From: an uncultured Rikenellaceae bacterium
Lineage (GTDB): Bacteria; Bacteroidota; Bacteroidia; Bacteroidales; Rikenellaceae
Reading direction: 5' to 3'
DNA: 64,000 bases
Assembly (NCBI GenBank): GCA_944415565.1
Contig: CALYBQ010000010.1
Coordinates: forward strand, 182,061 to 246,060
Position numbers and translations under genes: made by a program. Numbering within the stretch: position 1 is the first letter of the stretch; each line of letters begins with the position of its first letter. Below, in pieces: positions 34,097 to 43,855 of this stretch. The notes below the pieces were generated by a model. The model was not told the origin of the DNA. It did no database searches and saw only the letters and a list, made by a program, of their open reading frames with translations.

Positions 34097-34873
34097 ATGG
34101 CATCAGAGAAAAAACCGGCGGAGGTAAACGAAACCCCGAATACGGAGAACGTAGTGAAAAAAGCACCTCCGGTTGCGACCACCGCATCGCGTAAACAGCA
34201 GCACCACGATGCGGAAGAGAGCATCGAAGCCGCACTCAGCAAGACCGAAGGATTCCTGTACGAGAACGGGAAATCGCTCCTCATAGCGCTCGCTGTGATA
34301 GTAGTGCTGGTAGGTGGTTTCCTCGGGTATAAATACATTCATGTGACCAACAGGAGCGAAAAGGCCGGCGAGATGATGTTCGTGGCCGAGCAGTTGTTTG
34401 CGCTCGATTCTTTCGCCGTAGCATTGAACGGCGACGGAAATAATGCAGGATTCCTCGAAATCATCGAAGAGTTCGGTTCTACTCCGCAGGGAAATATCGC
34501 TAAACATTATGCAGGTATATGCTACCTCAAGCTTGGCGATGCAGACAATGCGCTTGCTCAGTTCGAAAAATACAAGACTGTAAAGGGTGTGCCCGCAGAG
34601 GTGATAAATGCCCAGAATTTCGGCCTTCGCGGCGATATTTACGCCGATAAAGGCGATTTCGCTAAGGCTGCGGAACTATATGGCAAGGCTGTCGAAGTTT
34701 CAGACAATGATTTTACCGCTCCGATGTATTTGAAGAAGCAGGGGTTGGCATACAGCAAACTCGGAAAGACTCAGGAGGCGGTAGCGGCGTTCAAGAAGAT
34801 CACCGACTTCTATCCGGCAAGTGTGGAAGGCCGCGATGTGCCTAAACTGATCGGGGCGGAACAGCAAAAATAA
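34097..34873 (+). CDS. Membrane-anchored TPR protein (YfgM-like)
   Basis: A 258-residue protein with a Lys/Ala/Thr-rich cytoplasmic N-terminus (about 50 residues), one membrane helix (KSLLIALAVIVVLVGGFLGYKYI) and a periplasmic tetratricopeptide region: AKHYAGICYLKLGDADNALAQFEKY, FGLRGDIYADKGDFAKAAELYGKAV and KKQGLAYSKLGKTQEAVAAFKKI. The layout resembles YfgM, a Sec-translocon-associated chaperone partner, but that role is inferred. It is divergent from recF and upstream of ribH, a common order in the phylum. A terminator-like hairpin lies between it and ribH. Confidence 0.85.
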   Translation: MASEKKPAEVNETPNTENVVKKAPPVATTASRKQQHHDAEESIEAALSKTEGFLYENGKSLLIALAVIVVLVGGFLGYKYIHVTNRSEKAGEMMFVAEQLFALDSFAVALNGDGNNAGFLEIIEEFGSTPQGNIAKHYAGICYLKLGDADNALAQFEKYKTVKGVPAEVINAQNFGLRGDIYADKGDFAKAAELYGKAVEVSDNDFTAPMYLKKQGLAYSKLGKTQEAVAAFKKITDFYPASVEGRDVPKLIGAEQQK

Positions 34874-34945
34874 TCGAAATTTCAAGACATTGTGTCCTAG
34901 TTGTGTCGCGGGGACGGTGTCGGGATATGTTCGAAATAGGAATTG

Positions 34946-34980
34946 GGTTGCCGGCCAGAACGCTTGGCAACCTTTGTTTT
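34946..34980 (+). terminator. Terminator-like hairpin upstream of ribH
   Basis: GGTTGCC/GGCAACC (34946-34952 with 34966-34972) is followed by TTTGTTTT. A second small hairpin CCTGC-TTCG-GCAGG lies about 15-30 bases before the ribH ATG. I see no FMN riboswitch core. Confidence 0.55.
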
Positions 34981-35023
34981 AAGTGATTTTATCGACCTGC
35001 TTCGGCAGGCTAATGTTAAAGAT

Positions 35024-35551
35024 ATGGCAACAAAGAATAAAAACCTTTCGGTGTTCGACAGCCCGATACCTTCCGCAGCCAACATGCGGTTCGGGATCGT
35101 CGTATCGGAATGGAACCACGATGTGACCGGTGCGCTGCTTGCCGGTGCGATGAAAACCCTGCGTGAGGCCGGATGTCCGGAACAGAACATACGTGTGCAC
35201 CATGTGCCCGGATCGTTCGAGTTGCCGTTGGGTGCACAGTTTTTCGCCGAATATACGGATGTTGACGCGGTCATCGCTCTCGGATGCGTCATTCGCGGCG
35301 ATACCCCGCATTTCGATTATGTGTGTTCGGGCGTTACACAGGGCATCACGCAACTCATGCTTAGTTGGAATATGCCCGTGGCTTTCGGGCTGCTTACCGT
35401 CGAGAACAAACAGCAGGCACTCGACAGAGCGGGCGGCGTACTTGGTAATAAGGGGGATGAGGCTGCGGCTACGGCTGTTAAGATGGTGAAGATGCAGCAG
35501 GAGATGGAGTCGGCTGCCGGCGATGCCAAAAGCAGGCGCGATGTCAATTAG
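35024..35551 (+). CDS. ribH: 6,7-dimethyl-8-ribityllumazine synthase RibH
   Basis: RibH condenses 5-amino-6-ribitylaminouracil with dihydroxybutanone phosphate, the penultimate step of riboflavin synthesis. Motifs are [18 protein letters not shown] (pyrimidine site), [36 protein letters not shown] with catalytic His, and [20 protein letters not shown]. The 175 residues include a somewhat long, polar C-terminal tail ([19 protein letters not shown]). ATG 35024 is the family-like start; the longer frame crosses the hairpins upstream. Confidence 0.95.
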   Translation: MATKNKNLSVFDSPIPSAANMRFGIVVSEWNHDVTGALLAGAMKTLREAGCPEQNIRVHHVPGSFELPLGAQFFAEYTDVDAVIALGCVIRGDTPHFDYVCSGVTQGITQLMLSWNMPVAFGLLTVENKQQALDRAGGVLGNKGDEAAATAVKMVKMQQEMESAAGDAKSRRDVN

Positions 35552-35686
35552 TCTCGAAGGGACAGAACGATATGTCGGGCGGCGGAATTTTCGTCGCCCG
35601 ATTTTTTATTTGTGGCGGAAAAATATGGCACACTTCGGGAGCTGAAGGTATTTTTCGCTATCTTTATTGCTCGTAAATCTGTAATT

Positions 35687-36349
35687 ATGAATGTGAAGAT
35701 TTCTCCCGACTGGAAAGAGGCTCTTGCCGAGGAGTTCGATAAAAGCTATTTCGCTGACCTTGTCGATTTCGTTAAAAAAGAATATTTGCGCGCACGTGTA
35801 TATCCGCAGGGTAAGAATATTTTCAGGGCGTTCGACAAGTGTCCTTTCGATGACCTGAAGGTCGTCATCATAGGGCAGGACCCATATCATGGGGAAGGTC
35901 AGGCCAACGGCTTGTGCTTCTCTGTCGGTGACGGAATCCAGTTTCCCCCGAGTTTGCAGAATATTTTTCAGGAGGTGCATACCGATACTGGAGCGCCAAT
36001 TCCGGCGAGCGGTAACCTCGACCGATGGGCGGAGCAAGGGGTGTTGCTTCTGAATGCCGTGTTGACCGTGAGGGCGCATGAGGCCGCATCGCATGCGGGC
36101 ATGGGGTGGGAACGTTTTACCGATGCCGTAGTACGGGCGATAGCCGAGCGCAAGAAGAACGTGGTCTATATGCTGTGGGGTTCGTATGCACAGAAGAAAG
36201 CGTCGTTCGTAGACCCGTCGGCGAACTGCGTATTGAAGACGGTGCATCCGTCGCCGTTGTCGGCCTATCGCGGATTTTTCGGCTGCCGGCACTTCTCACA
36301 GGCCAATGCCTATCTCGAATCTGTCGGCAATGAGCCGATAAAATGGTAA
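35687..36349 (+). CDS. ung: Uracil-DNA glycosylase Ung
   Basis: Ung excises uracil from DNA. The 220-residue family-1 enzyme shows the water-activating loop VVIIGQDPYHGEGQANGLCFSV, LLLNAVLTVRAHEAASH, VVYMLWGSYAQKK and the leucine loop HPSPLSAYRGFFGCRHFSQAN. ATG 35687 (MNVKISPDWKEAL) is the family start; the frame open further upstream lacks similarity. polA starts 11 bases after its stop, so both repair genes are likely one transcript. Confidence 0.96.
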   Translation: MNVKISPDWKEALAEEFDKSYFADLVDFVKKEYLRARVYPQGKNIFRAFDKCPFDDLKVVIIGQDPYHGEGQANGLCFSVGDGIQFPPSLQNIFQEVHTDTGAPIPASGNLDRWAEQGVLLLNAVLTVRAHEAASHAGMGWERFTDAVVRAIAERKKNVVYMLWGSYAQKKASFVDPSANCVLKTVHPSPLSAYRGFFGCRHFSQANAYLESVGNEPIKW

Positions 36350-36359
36350 TCCCACGAAT

Positions 36360-39221
36360 ATGAAGAAACTGTTTTTGGTAGACGCTTATGCGCTGATATA
36401 CAGAATGTATTATGCGTTCATGAACCGTCCGATGCGGAATGCCGAGGGTGTGAATACCTCTCCAGTGTTCGGGTTCACGAAGTTCCTGCGCGACATAATA
36501 CGCAAGGAGCAGCCGCATTACCTTGGCGTGGCTTTCGACTCGAAAGGTCCTACGTTCCGTCACGAGATGTTCCCTGCCTACAAGGCGAACCGGGCCGAGA
36601 CACCCGAGGACATACATGCTGCCGTTCCATATATAAAGCGTATACTCGAGGCCATGAGGATTCCCGTGTGCGAGAAGTGCGGATGGGAGGCGGACGACAT
36701 AATAGGGACTCTGTCGCACAAGGCGTGCTATGCGGACTTCGACGTGTATATGGTGACTCCCGACAAGGACTTCGGGCAGTTGGTCACTCCGTGCGCCAAG
36801 ATATACAAGCAGCGTAAGAACGGAGAGGGCGTAGAGATCGTCGATATGGACCGGATAAAGGAGTGTTACGGCATAGACGATCCGCGTTTGATAATAGACA
36901 TACTTGCTTTGTGGGGAGATGCTTCGGATAATATTCCCGGTGTACCGGGAATCGGCGAGAAGAGCGCGATCAAGCTCGTGAACGAGTTCGGTACGGTGGA
37001 GAATATCCTCGCCAATGCCGACAGGCTCAAAGGTAAACAGCGTGAGAATATCCTTGCCAACAGCGAACAGTTGCTTCTGTCCAAGAAACTGGCCACGATA
37101 GATACTGATGCGCCGATAGATTTCGAGCCGGCCCGTCTCGAAATGGAAGCTCCGGATTCGGAAGAGTTGAGGGAGATATATCACGAGCTTGGGTTCAATA
37201 TGTTCCTGCGAGAGATGGAGAGTGGCATTTTCGCACCCTATCCTCAGAGCGGTAGTACGATGAAAGCGGCGTTACAAGCTGAACCGGCGGTTGAGCCCGT
37301 TGTCGGCAGTAAGTCGATGCCGAAAGGCATGGAGGGGCAGGGTTCGCTGTTCGATATGCCTGCACAGCCTCAGGTGCAGATGCAGCAGGGGGATTTGTTT
37401 GCTGATGCCGGCTATTCGAGCATAAACGATGTAGAACATACGTATCGTGTAGTGCGGAGTAGCGAAGAGTTGCGGGATATGGTCGGCAGGCTTGAGAAGA
37501 ACGGGATTTTCGCTTTCGATACGGAAACGACCGGTTTCGACGTTTTCAACGACAGACTTGTCGGTATGTCGTTTGCCGTGGAGGAGTTCGAAGCGTGGTA
37601 CGTTCCGTTCGACGCATCGAAGGAGACCGAATATCTCGATATTTTGCGGCCGCTGTTCGAGAACGAAAATATAGAGAAGATAGGCCAGAACATTAAGTTC
37701 GATATGATGGTGTTGCTGAATGCGGGCGTGCGGACGCTCGGTTTCAAGTACGACACTATGCTGCTGCACTACCTACTCGATCCCGAATCGCGCCACGGTA
37801 TGAATCATTTGGCGCGTACCTATCTCGGATATAGCCCGATAGAGATCGAGTCGCTTATCGGTCGCGGGGCGAAGCAGATTACGATGGATATGGTTCCTGT
37901 GGACAAGGTAGCCGCATATGCTGCGGAGGATGCCGATGTGACTTTGAGACTGAAGAATGTGCTGTGGCCGCAAGTGGTGGAGCAGGAGCTTGAAAAGCTG
38001 TACAGGGATATAGAGGAGCCGATGATAGACGTGCTTGCCGATATGGAGATGGCGGGTGTCAGGGTCGATACGAAGATTTTGTCGGATTACGGCCGAAAAC
38101 TGTCGGGCGAGCTTGCGAAGCTCGAAGAGGAGATACGTGTTGTGACGGGGGAACCTGCTCTCAATGTCAACTCCGCCCGCCAATTGGGGGACGCTTTGTT
38201 CGGAAAGATGAAGATCGACCCTAAACCGAAAACGACCAAGACGAAACAGTATCGTACCGACGAGGAGTACCTGCAGTCGTTGGCCGACCGAAACCCGGTC
38301 GTGAACATGATTCTGGAATACAGGGGAATTAAGAAATTGCTTTCGACATATATCGAGGCTTTGCCGCAACTGGTGAACCCTAAGACAGGGCGCGTGCATA
38401 CGTCATATAATCAGGCGGTGACGGCTACGGGACGGTTGAGCTCTTCGAACCCGAATCTGCAGAACATTCCCATACGCGAGGAGCAGGGTAGGGAGATACG
38501 TAAGGCTTTCGTTCCGGCCGACGGAGATCATCTGCTTTTCTCTGCCGATTATTCTCAGGTCGAACTTCGGTTGATGGCGGATTTAAGCGGAGATAAGAAC
38601 CTTCTCGATGCTTTCTGTGCAGGCGAGGATATACACGCGGCGACAGCGGCGCTGTTGTTCGATGTTCCGTTGGCCGATGTCACCTCTGAGCAGCGGCGTC
38701 GTGCCAAGACGGCTAACTTCGGGATCATATACGGTATATCCGCTTTCGGGTTGAGCCAACGCTTGAATATACCGAGAACAGAGGCTGCCGAGATAATCGC
38801 TGGGTATTTCCGTTCGTATCCCGGTGTCAAGGATTACATGGAGAGGGTGATCGCGCAGGCTCGTGACGAAGGGTATGTCACCACGCTGTTCGGGCGCAAA
38901 CGGTTCTTGCCCGATATACGTTCGGCGAATGCCAACGTGCGCGGGTTGGCCGAGCGTAATGCCATAAACGCTCCTATACAGGGAAGTGCGGCCGATATTA
39001 TGAAACTGGCGATGATAGCGGTCCATAAGGAGTTCGGCAAACGCGGATTACGTTCCAGAGTCATTCTTCAGGTACACGACGAACTCGTTGTGGATATGTA
39101 TAAGCCGGAGCAGGCCCAAGTGACGGAGATAGTCGTGAAGGCGATGGAGGGGGCAGCGAGATTGAAAGTTGCGCTTACGGTCGATTGCGGCGTAGGGGCC
39201 AACTGGGTGGAGGCGCATTAG
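36360..39221 (+). CDS. polA: DNA polymerase I PolA
   Basis: A full-length 953-residue Pol I. Residues 1-290 form the 5' nuclease (FLVDAYALIYRMYYAF, VYMVTPDKDFGQLV, GVPGIGEKSAIKLV). A Gln/Pro-rich linker with extra sequence (about 300-355) precedes the 3'-5' exonuclease, which keeps its acidic residues (FAFDTETTGFDVF and, later, YAAEDADVTLRL). The polymerase domain has motif A ADYSQVELRLMADLSGD, motif B RRRAKTANFGIIYGISAFGLSQ and motif C LQVHDELVVDM. All three activities should therefore be present. It serves Okazaki fragment processing and repair and lies directly after ung. Confidence 0.97.
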   Translation: MKKLFLVDAYALIYRMYYAFMNRPMRNAEGVNTSPVFGFTKFLRDIIRKEQPHYLGVAFDSKGPTFRHEMFPAYKANRAETPEDIHAAVPYIKRILEAMRIPVCEKCGWEADDIIGTLSHKACYADFDVYMVTPDKDFGQLVTPCAKIYKQRKNGEGVEIVDMDRIKECYGIDDPRLIIDILALWGDASDNIPGVPGIGEKSAIKLVNEFGTVENILANADRLKGKQRENILANSEQLLLSKKLATIDTDAPIDFEPARLEMEAPDSEELREIYHELGFNMFLREMESGIFAPYPQSGSTMKAALQAEPAVEPVVGSKSMPKGMEGQGSLFDMPAQPQVQMQQGDLFADAGYSSINDVEHTYRVVRSSEELRDMVGRLEKNGIFAFDTETTGFDVFNDRLVGMSFAVEEFEAWYVPFDASKETEYLDILRPLFENENIEKIGQNIKFDMMVLLNAGVRTLGFKYDTMLLHYLLDPESRHGMNHLARTYLGYSPIEIESLIGRGAKQITMDMVPVDKVAAYAAEDADVTLRLKNVLWPQVVEQELEKLYRDIEEPMIDVLADMEMAGVRVDTKILSDYGRKLSGELAKLEEEIRVVTGEPALNVNSARQLGDALFGKMKIDPKPKTTKTKQYRTDEEYLQSLADRNPVVNMILEYRGIKKLLSTYIEALPQLVNPKTGRVHTSYNQAVTATGRLSSSNPNLQNIPIREEQGREIRKAFVPADGDHLLFSADYSQVELRLMADLSGDKNLLDAFCAGEDIHAATAALLFDVPLADVTSEQRRRAKTANFGIIYGISAFGLSQRLNIPRTEAAEIIAGYFRSYPGVKDYMERVIAQARDEGYVTTLFGRKRFLPDIRSANANVRGLAERNAINAPIQGSAADIMKLAMIAVHKEFGKRGLRSRVILQVHDELVVDMYKPEQAQVTEIVVKAMEGAARLKVALTVDCGVGANWVEAH

Positions 39222-39317
39222 GGTGCTGGCTACATCGGCTTTTCGGAAAAATACTTATTGGTCGGATAGAGTGAATAACTCGATTTTGTAGAATGTGCTT
39301 ATTGCGGATGCCGGATT

Positions 39318-39714
39318 ATGATAGAAAATTATAATGAAGGTTCTATCTGTAATTGTTTTCAGTGCAATGGCTTGTCATATGTCATACATTGGAGATGTTA
39401 TGGTACAGCAGATGATGATGCTACATTTAAAGGATCATATTTATTGTGGGGCATAGCTTCGAGTGTATGTATCATATTGGAGATCGTTGCCTGTTTTGTC
39501 CCAATTATTCGTTGGATATAGCATGGTGATTATCGGATTTCTAATTTGTGCATTCGGGGCAGGCATGGAGTCTGTCGGTATTGTACAAATTCAACAATCC
39601 CGCCATCCTATGGGTTCAAACTCTTGTTTGCAAAGGCTATATATAAGTCGCATGTGGATTAATAAATTGTGCCCTGTTCTGCTCCTGCTGCAAATTGTCC
39701 CGATGCCTTTCTGA
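39318..39714 (+). pseudogene. Possible decayed small membrane protein gene
   Basis: The about 580 bases between polA and rny hold two overlapping short frames that read as one protein if a frameshift is allowed near 39520. The first frame (39318-39521) gives a Cys-rich start (CNCFQCNG) and a membrane helix (LWGIASSVCIILEIVACFVPII). The second continues MVIIGFLICAFGAGMESVGIVQIQQS. Together they resemble a two-helix protein with a zinc-ribbon-like N-terminus. No ribosome site or family could be recognised, and the region is AT-richer than its neighbours. It could also be non-coding. Confidence 0.25.
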
Positions 39715-39756
39715 AACCAACAGTCTATCTGTGTATAGACATTAATTCTAAAAAAT

Positions 39757-39784
39757 AAAAGGCGCTTCAACTGAAGCGCCTTTT
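39757..39784. terminator. Terminator downstream of rny
   Basis: Stem GGCGCTTC/GAAGCGCC (39761-39768 with 39773-39780, loop AACT) is extended by A4/T4. Read on the minus strand it is followed by TTTTATTTTTT, placing it as the rny terminator. Confidence 0.8.
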
Positions 39785-39803
39785 GCGTATTCGGTATTCG
39801 AAT

Positions 39804-41357
39804 TTACTTAGCATAGCTTACCGAGCGGGTCTCACGGATTACCGTAATCTTGACCTGTCCGGGATATGTCATTTCGTCCTGAATCTTCTTGGCGATGTCG
39901 TGCGAGAGCTGGTCCGCTTCCTGATCGCTGATCTTCTCGCTACCTACGATCACGCGCAGTTCGCGGCCGGCCTGTATAGCGTATGTCTTCATTACGCCTT
40001 CGTATGCGAGGGCGATGTCTTCCATCTCCTTGAGACGTTTGATATACGATTCAACAACTTCGCGGCGAGCACCGGGACGAGCACCTGATATGGCATCGCA
40101 GACCTGTACGATAGGGGCTATGAGCGATGTCATCTCCATCTCATCGTGGTGCGCTCCGATGGCGTTGACAACTTCAGGTTTTTCCTTGTACTTCTCGGCG
40201 AGTTTCATACCTATAATTGCGTGCGGCAATTCCGGCTCGTCGTCGGGCACTTTGCCGATGTCGTGGAGCAGGCCTGCACGTCTCGCCGTCTTTGGATTGA
40301 GCCCGAGTTCTGCCGCCATAACGCCGCAGAGATTGGCCGTTTCGCGGGAGTGCTGCAACAGGTTTTGTCCGTATGAAGAGCGGTATTTCATCTTGCCGAT
40401 GAGCCTGATAAGTTCCGGATGCAGTCCGTGTATACCGAGGTCTATGGCCGTGCGTTTACCTACTTCGGCAATCTCCTCCTCGATCTGTTTCTGCACTTTA
40501 GATACAACCTCTTCGATACGTGCCGGGTGTATGCGCCCATCCGTAACGAGTTGGTGGAGAGCCAGTCGCGCAATCTCCCTGCGTACGGGGTCGAAGCCCG
40601 ACAGGATGATTGCCTCCGGGGTATCGTCGACTATTATCTCGACTCCGGTCGCTGCTTCCAACGCACGGATGTTACGTCCCTCGCGGCCTATGATGCGTCC
40701 CTTGACGTCGTCGTTTTCTATGTTGAATACGGTGACCGAGTTTTCAATGGCAGTTTCGGTGGCGACGCGCTGAATGCTCTGTACCACGATTTTCTTGGCC
40801 TCCTTGTTGGCGGTGAGTTTGGCCTCCTCGATGGTCTCGTTTATGTAGTTCGCAGCGTCGGCCTTAGCCTCTTCCTTCATGTTCTCGATCAGGATGTTTT
40901 TGGCATCTTCGCTGCTCATGCCGCTGATCTGTTCGAGACGGGCATTCTGTTCCTTGATCTTCTTGTCGAGTTCCTCCTTCTTGCGCTCCAGATTGGCGAT
41001 ATGATTTTCCATCTGCTCCTTGATCTGGTCGGCTTCCTTGTTCTTGCGTTCCAGATCGTTCTGTTTCTGCTGGAGGTTGTTCTCTATCTGCTTGATGCCC
41101 TGCTCCCGCTGGGAGAGCTTCTGGTTGCGTTCGTTGACCATCCTGTCGTGCTCGCTCTTGAGCTGGATGAACTTCTCCTTAGCCTGAAGGATCTTTTCCT
41201 TCTTGATCATCTCGCCTTCGGTTTCGGCCTCTTTGAGGATCGAACTCTTACGCTTTTCAAGGGATTTAGCTCCCAGTACTTTCGCTATAAGAAGGTATAC
41301 CCCTATGCCTACTGCGGCCCCGATGACCACGGCCAATATGATAAATATTGTATCCAT
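39804..41357 (-). CDS. rny: Ribonuclease Y
   Basis: RNase Y is the membrane-anchored endonuclease that starts mRNA decay. The 517-residue protein has an N-terminal membrane helix ([22 protein letters not shown]), a long charged coiled coil (about 30-200), a KH domain ([32 protein letters not shown]) and an HD phosphohydrolase domain with [22 protein letters not shown]. The C-terminus is complete. It lies downstream of zapA and a structured RNA on the same strand. Confidence 0.96.
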   Translation of the reverse strand: MDTIFIILAVVIGAAVGIGVYLLIAKVLGAKSLEKRKSSILKEAETEGEMIKKEKILQAKEKFIQLKSEHDRMVNERNQKLSQREQGIKQIENNLQQKQNDLERKNKEADQIKEQMENHIANLERKKEELDKKIKEQNARLEQISGMSSEDAKNILIENMKEEAKADAANYINETIEEAKLTANKEAKKIVVQSIQRVATETAIENSVTVFNIENDDVKGRIIGREGRNIRALEAATGVEIIVDDTPEAIILSGFDPVRREIARLALHQLVTDGRIHPARIEEVVSKVQKQIEEEIAEVGKRTAIDLGIHGLHPELIRLIGKMKYRSSYGQNLLQHSRETANLCGVMAAELGLNPKTARRAGLLHDIGKVPDDEPELPHAIIGMKLAEKYKEKPEVVNAIGAHHDEMEMTSLIAPIVQVCDAISGARPGARREVVESYIKRLKEMEDIALAYEGVMKTYAIQAGRELRVIVGSEKISDQEADQLSHDIAKKIQDEMTYPGQVKITVIRETRSVSYAK

Positions 41358-41412
41358 GGTTTAGTGTTAATGGGTTTTGGTTTAAAAATATGTTAGGTTA
41401 ATTGTGTTTAAA

Positions 41413-41622
41413 AATAAAAAGCCCGCATAGATATTCCCTTGTTGTTTGACGAATCTCCAAAACGTCATGTGTGGAGCCTCCGGCAGATCGCAAACGTCCA
41501 ACGGCATCATACGCAGAGAGGATGCACCCCTTGCGGGGTTAAGGCCTGTTTTTGAGAAGCCAAGTTCAGCTCCAATTTTAATAATGTTAGTTTCGCAAAG
41601 TTAAAAGGAATCTATGCGGGTA
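41413..41622 (-). ncRNA. ssrS: Probable 6S-type regulatory RNA (ssrS)
   Basis: The zapA-rny gap can fold, on the minus strand, into a long RNA closed by its two ends: TCTATGCGGG (41611-41620) pairs with CCCGCATAGA (41422-41431) and GGAA with TTCC just inside. The 3' end runs into CTTTTTATTTTT, a terminator-like tail. Inside are a CCCC-GCAA-GGGG tetraloop hairpin, GCATC/GATGC and TGACG/CGTCA hairpins and GGAGC/GCTCC. The size (about 200 bases) and a place next to zapA, as for ssrS in proteobacteria, suggest 6S RNA, a mimic of open promoters that binds RNA polymerase. A TAACTTTG box (41603-41596) inside the fold would give a shorter transcript, so the 5' end is uncertain. Confidence 0.5.
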
Positions 41623-41733
41623 TATTCCGGTATGTGTAAAGAACCTGTATTCCGTTTCCCTCGCTCCGGACGGCGCGTACTGCGTAGTGTCCGGGTCTTA
41701 TATGTGTGCGGGTTATCTCCAACCCGTTGCTCT

Positions 41734-42024
41734 CTATTTGAGAGATGAGAGGTATTCGTCCAACTCCTTGTCTATATCGACAAGTGCGTCTATGTCTTCT
41801 CCGAGGCTGCGGCTCATCTCCAACTCTACGTTGGCCAACGATATTTGCAGCGCGGTCATAGCCAGATAGTCTTCGCTTTCCGCACGGAAACGGCTCCTGA
41901 ACTTCGTTACGAGGTCGTTTATCTCTTTTTCCGCCCGGCGGTACTTCTCCTCTTTTTCCCTCTCGATGCTAAGGGGATAGCTCTTGCCGGCGATGTTAAG
42001 TCGTATGTTTAGTTTTGAATCCAC
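41734..42024 (-). CDS. zapA: Cell division protein ZapA
   Basis: A 96-residue ZapA, which binds and bundles FtsZ. It has the family N-terminal domain LNIRLNIAGKSYPLSIEREKEEKYRRAEKEIND and the coiled-coil C-terminal helix (MTALQISLANVELEMSRSLG...IDKELDEYLSSL). It lies about 155 bases after a coiled-coil protein gene on the same strand and upstream of the probable 6S RNA and rny. Confidence 0.88.
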   Translation of the reverse strand: MDSKLNIRLNIAGKSYPLSIEREKEEKYRRAEKEINDLVTKFRSRFRAESEDYLAMTALQISLANVELEMSRSLGEDIDALVDIDKELDEYLSSLK

Positions 42025-42178
42025 AACCCGGTGCTTTCCCTTTTTTAATCGTAAAACTTTGTTAAATCAATTGCTTTTCAACCGTTCCCGGTTCACTCTC
42101 TACCTTTCACCCTCTCGGTATAACCAGTCTCCTTTTATGTAAGGACCCTTATATACGTTTTCGGTCGCCTTTGTCTCG

Positions 42179-42472
42179 TTATGCTTGGTCCCGGTTTAAA
42201 AGTGCGATACATTTGTCCACCTCCCGCATAAGACGGTTGACGCGTGCCCTCGCCAATTTGTTGTCGCCCGTGCCTGTCATCCCATCCTTCAGTTCCAATA
42301 CGGCTATCCTCTTCTCCAAACGGGCTATTTCGGCTTCTAGCTCCCTGTTTCCTGCTTTCAGCTTGTCACGATGTTCTACAGTCTTACGGAGCTCCTCCCG
42401 CAACTTGCGGTTGTCGGCTATCAACAGCCCGACCTTCTCCTTTACAGACTTTACAACAGGTGATTCTGGCAT
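42179..42472 (-). CDS. Small coiled-coil protein (next to zapA)
   Basis: A 97-residue protein that is almost entirely one coiled coil (KEKVGLLIADNRKLREELRKTVEHRDKLKAGNRELEAEIARLEKRIAVLEL), followed by ARARVNRLMREVDKCIALLNRD. No enzyme motif is present. Its position upstream of zapA and its ZapB-like build suggest a division-related partner, but that is inference from context. Confidence 0.7.
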   Translation of the reverse strand: MPESPVVKSVKEKVGLLIADNRKLREELRKTVEHRDKLKAGNRELEAEIARLEKRIAVLELKDGMTGTGDNKLARARVNRLMREVDKCIALLNRDQA

Positions 42473-42565
42473 CTCGCAGTATTTTGCTCTGGTTTCTTAA
42501 ATTCTGTGTATACTATTACACATCAAAGTTAAATAAAAAAGTTGGTTTTCACAAACCGAAAACGC

Positions 42566-43855
42566 CTATATCAAATCGGCATACAGGTCGTACTGCTCGG
42601 CGGCTGTGATTTTCACTGTCACGAAATCGCCCGGTTTCAGACGCTTGCCTGTTTTTATCAGTATTTCCTGATCTACTTCGGGTGAGTCGTATTGTGTGCG
42701 CCCGATGTAGTATTCTCCCTCTTTCGAATCTATGATTACACGTTCCGTTCGTCCTACTCTATTAACGTTGTTTTCGAGCGAAATGTTGCCCTGTATGGCC
42801 ATAATCGTATCGACGCGCAATTCTTTGGTCTCGGCCGGAACGTCGTCCTCGAGGTGTTCGGCCGAATAGGTCCCCTCCTCTCCTGAATAGGGGAATACTC
42901 CGAGCCGGTCGAACCTGACGTCGCGGACGAAATCAAGCAGCTCTGCGAAATCCTCGTCGCTCTCCCTCGGGTAGCCCACGAGCAGGGTGGTCCTGATGGC
43001 TATGTCGGGGATTGCCGCGCGGAGCCGCTCGATGAGAGCGTATGTTCCCTGTTTGTCGATGCCTCGGTGCATGGAGCGCAGTTGGCTGTCCGAGATGTGC
43101 TGGAACGGAATGTCGAGATACTTGCATATCTTAGGTTCGGCGGCCATGACATCTATTACGTCCTGCGGGAATGCCGTAGGATAGGCATAATGCAGGCGTA
43201 TCCATTCGATGTCGTCTACCGTACACAGTCGTTTCAGCAACTCCGCGAGTTTGCGTTCCCCATACAGATCGACACCGTAATATGTTGTGTCCTGAGCGAT
43301 GACGATAAGCTCCCGAACACCTTTGGCTGCGAGTTTGTGTGCTTCCTCCATCAATTCGTCCATAGGGACCGATACATGCCGTCCTCGTATGAGCGGTATG
43401 GCACAATAGCCGCAGCCCCAATTGCATCCCTCTGAGATTTTGAGGTATGCGTAATGGGATGGGGTAGAGAGTATGCGCTCCGTATTAAGGTCGTCGCGCC
43501 AGTCACCGAGCAGTTCTCGAACGACCTCGGTGATGTCCCTCACGCCGAAAAAATCGTCCACTTCTGGTATCTCGGCACGCAGCTCGTCGCGGTAGCGCTC
43601 GCTCAAGCAGCCTATGACGTATAGCTGGTCGATGTCGCCGCGCTCCTTGGCGGCCGCACATTCGAGTATCATGTTGATGGATTCCTCTTTCGCGTCTCCG
43701 ATGAATCCGCATGTGTTGATTACGACTACCTCCGAGTCGAGGTCGTCGCTGTCGTGAACCACCTGCCATCCGGCATCGGCCAGTTGGGCGAGTATGCGCT
43801 CCGAGTCCACCACGTTCTTCGCGCACCCGAGCGTTATAAGATTAAGTTTTTTCAA
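42566..43855 (-). CDS. rimO: Ribosomal protein S12 methylthiotransferase RimO
   Basis: RimO is a radical-SAM enzyme that methylthiolates an Asp of ribosomal protein S12. The 429-residue protein has the UPF0004 domain with three cluster Cys (TLGCAKN, INTCGFIGDAKEES, IGCLSERY), the radical-SAM motif SEGCNWGCGYCAIPLIRG (CxxxCxxC) and a C-terminal TRAM domain (LKPGDFVTVKITAAEQYDLYADL). Its start overlaps the stop of the DUF4919 gene. In relatives rimO follows ftsY; here DUF4919 lies between them. Confidence 0.96.
   Translation of the reverse strand: MKKLNLITLGCAKNVVDSERILAQLADAGWQVVHDSDDLDSEVVVINTCGFIGDAKEESINMILECAAAKERGDIDQLYVIGCLSERYRDELRAEIPEVDDFFGVRDITEVVRELLGDWRDDLNTERILSTPSHYAYLKISEGCNWGCGYCAIPLIRGRHVSVPMDELMEEAHKLAAKGVRELIVIAQDTTYYGVDLYGERKLAELLKRLCTVDDIEWIRLHYAYPTAFPQDVIDVMAAEPKICKYLDIPFQHISDSQLRSMHRGIDKQGTYALIERLRAAIPDIAIRTTLLVGYPRESDEDFAELLDFVRDVRFDRLGVFPYSGEEGTYSAEHLEDDVPAETKELRVDTIMAIQGNISLENNVNRVGRTERVIIDSKEGEYYIGRTQYDSPEVDQEILIKTGKRLKPGDFVTVKITAAEQYDLYADLI

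Noticed and set aside
34887..35023. Possible FMN riboswitch before ribH
   Set aside because: Only two simple hairpins are present; the conserved RFN core sequences are missing.
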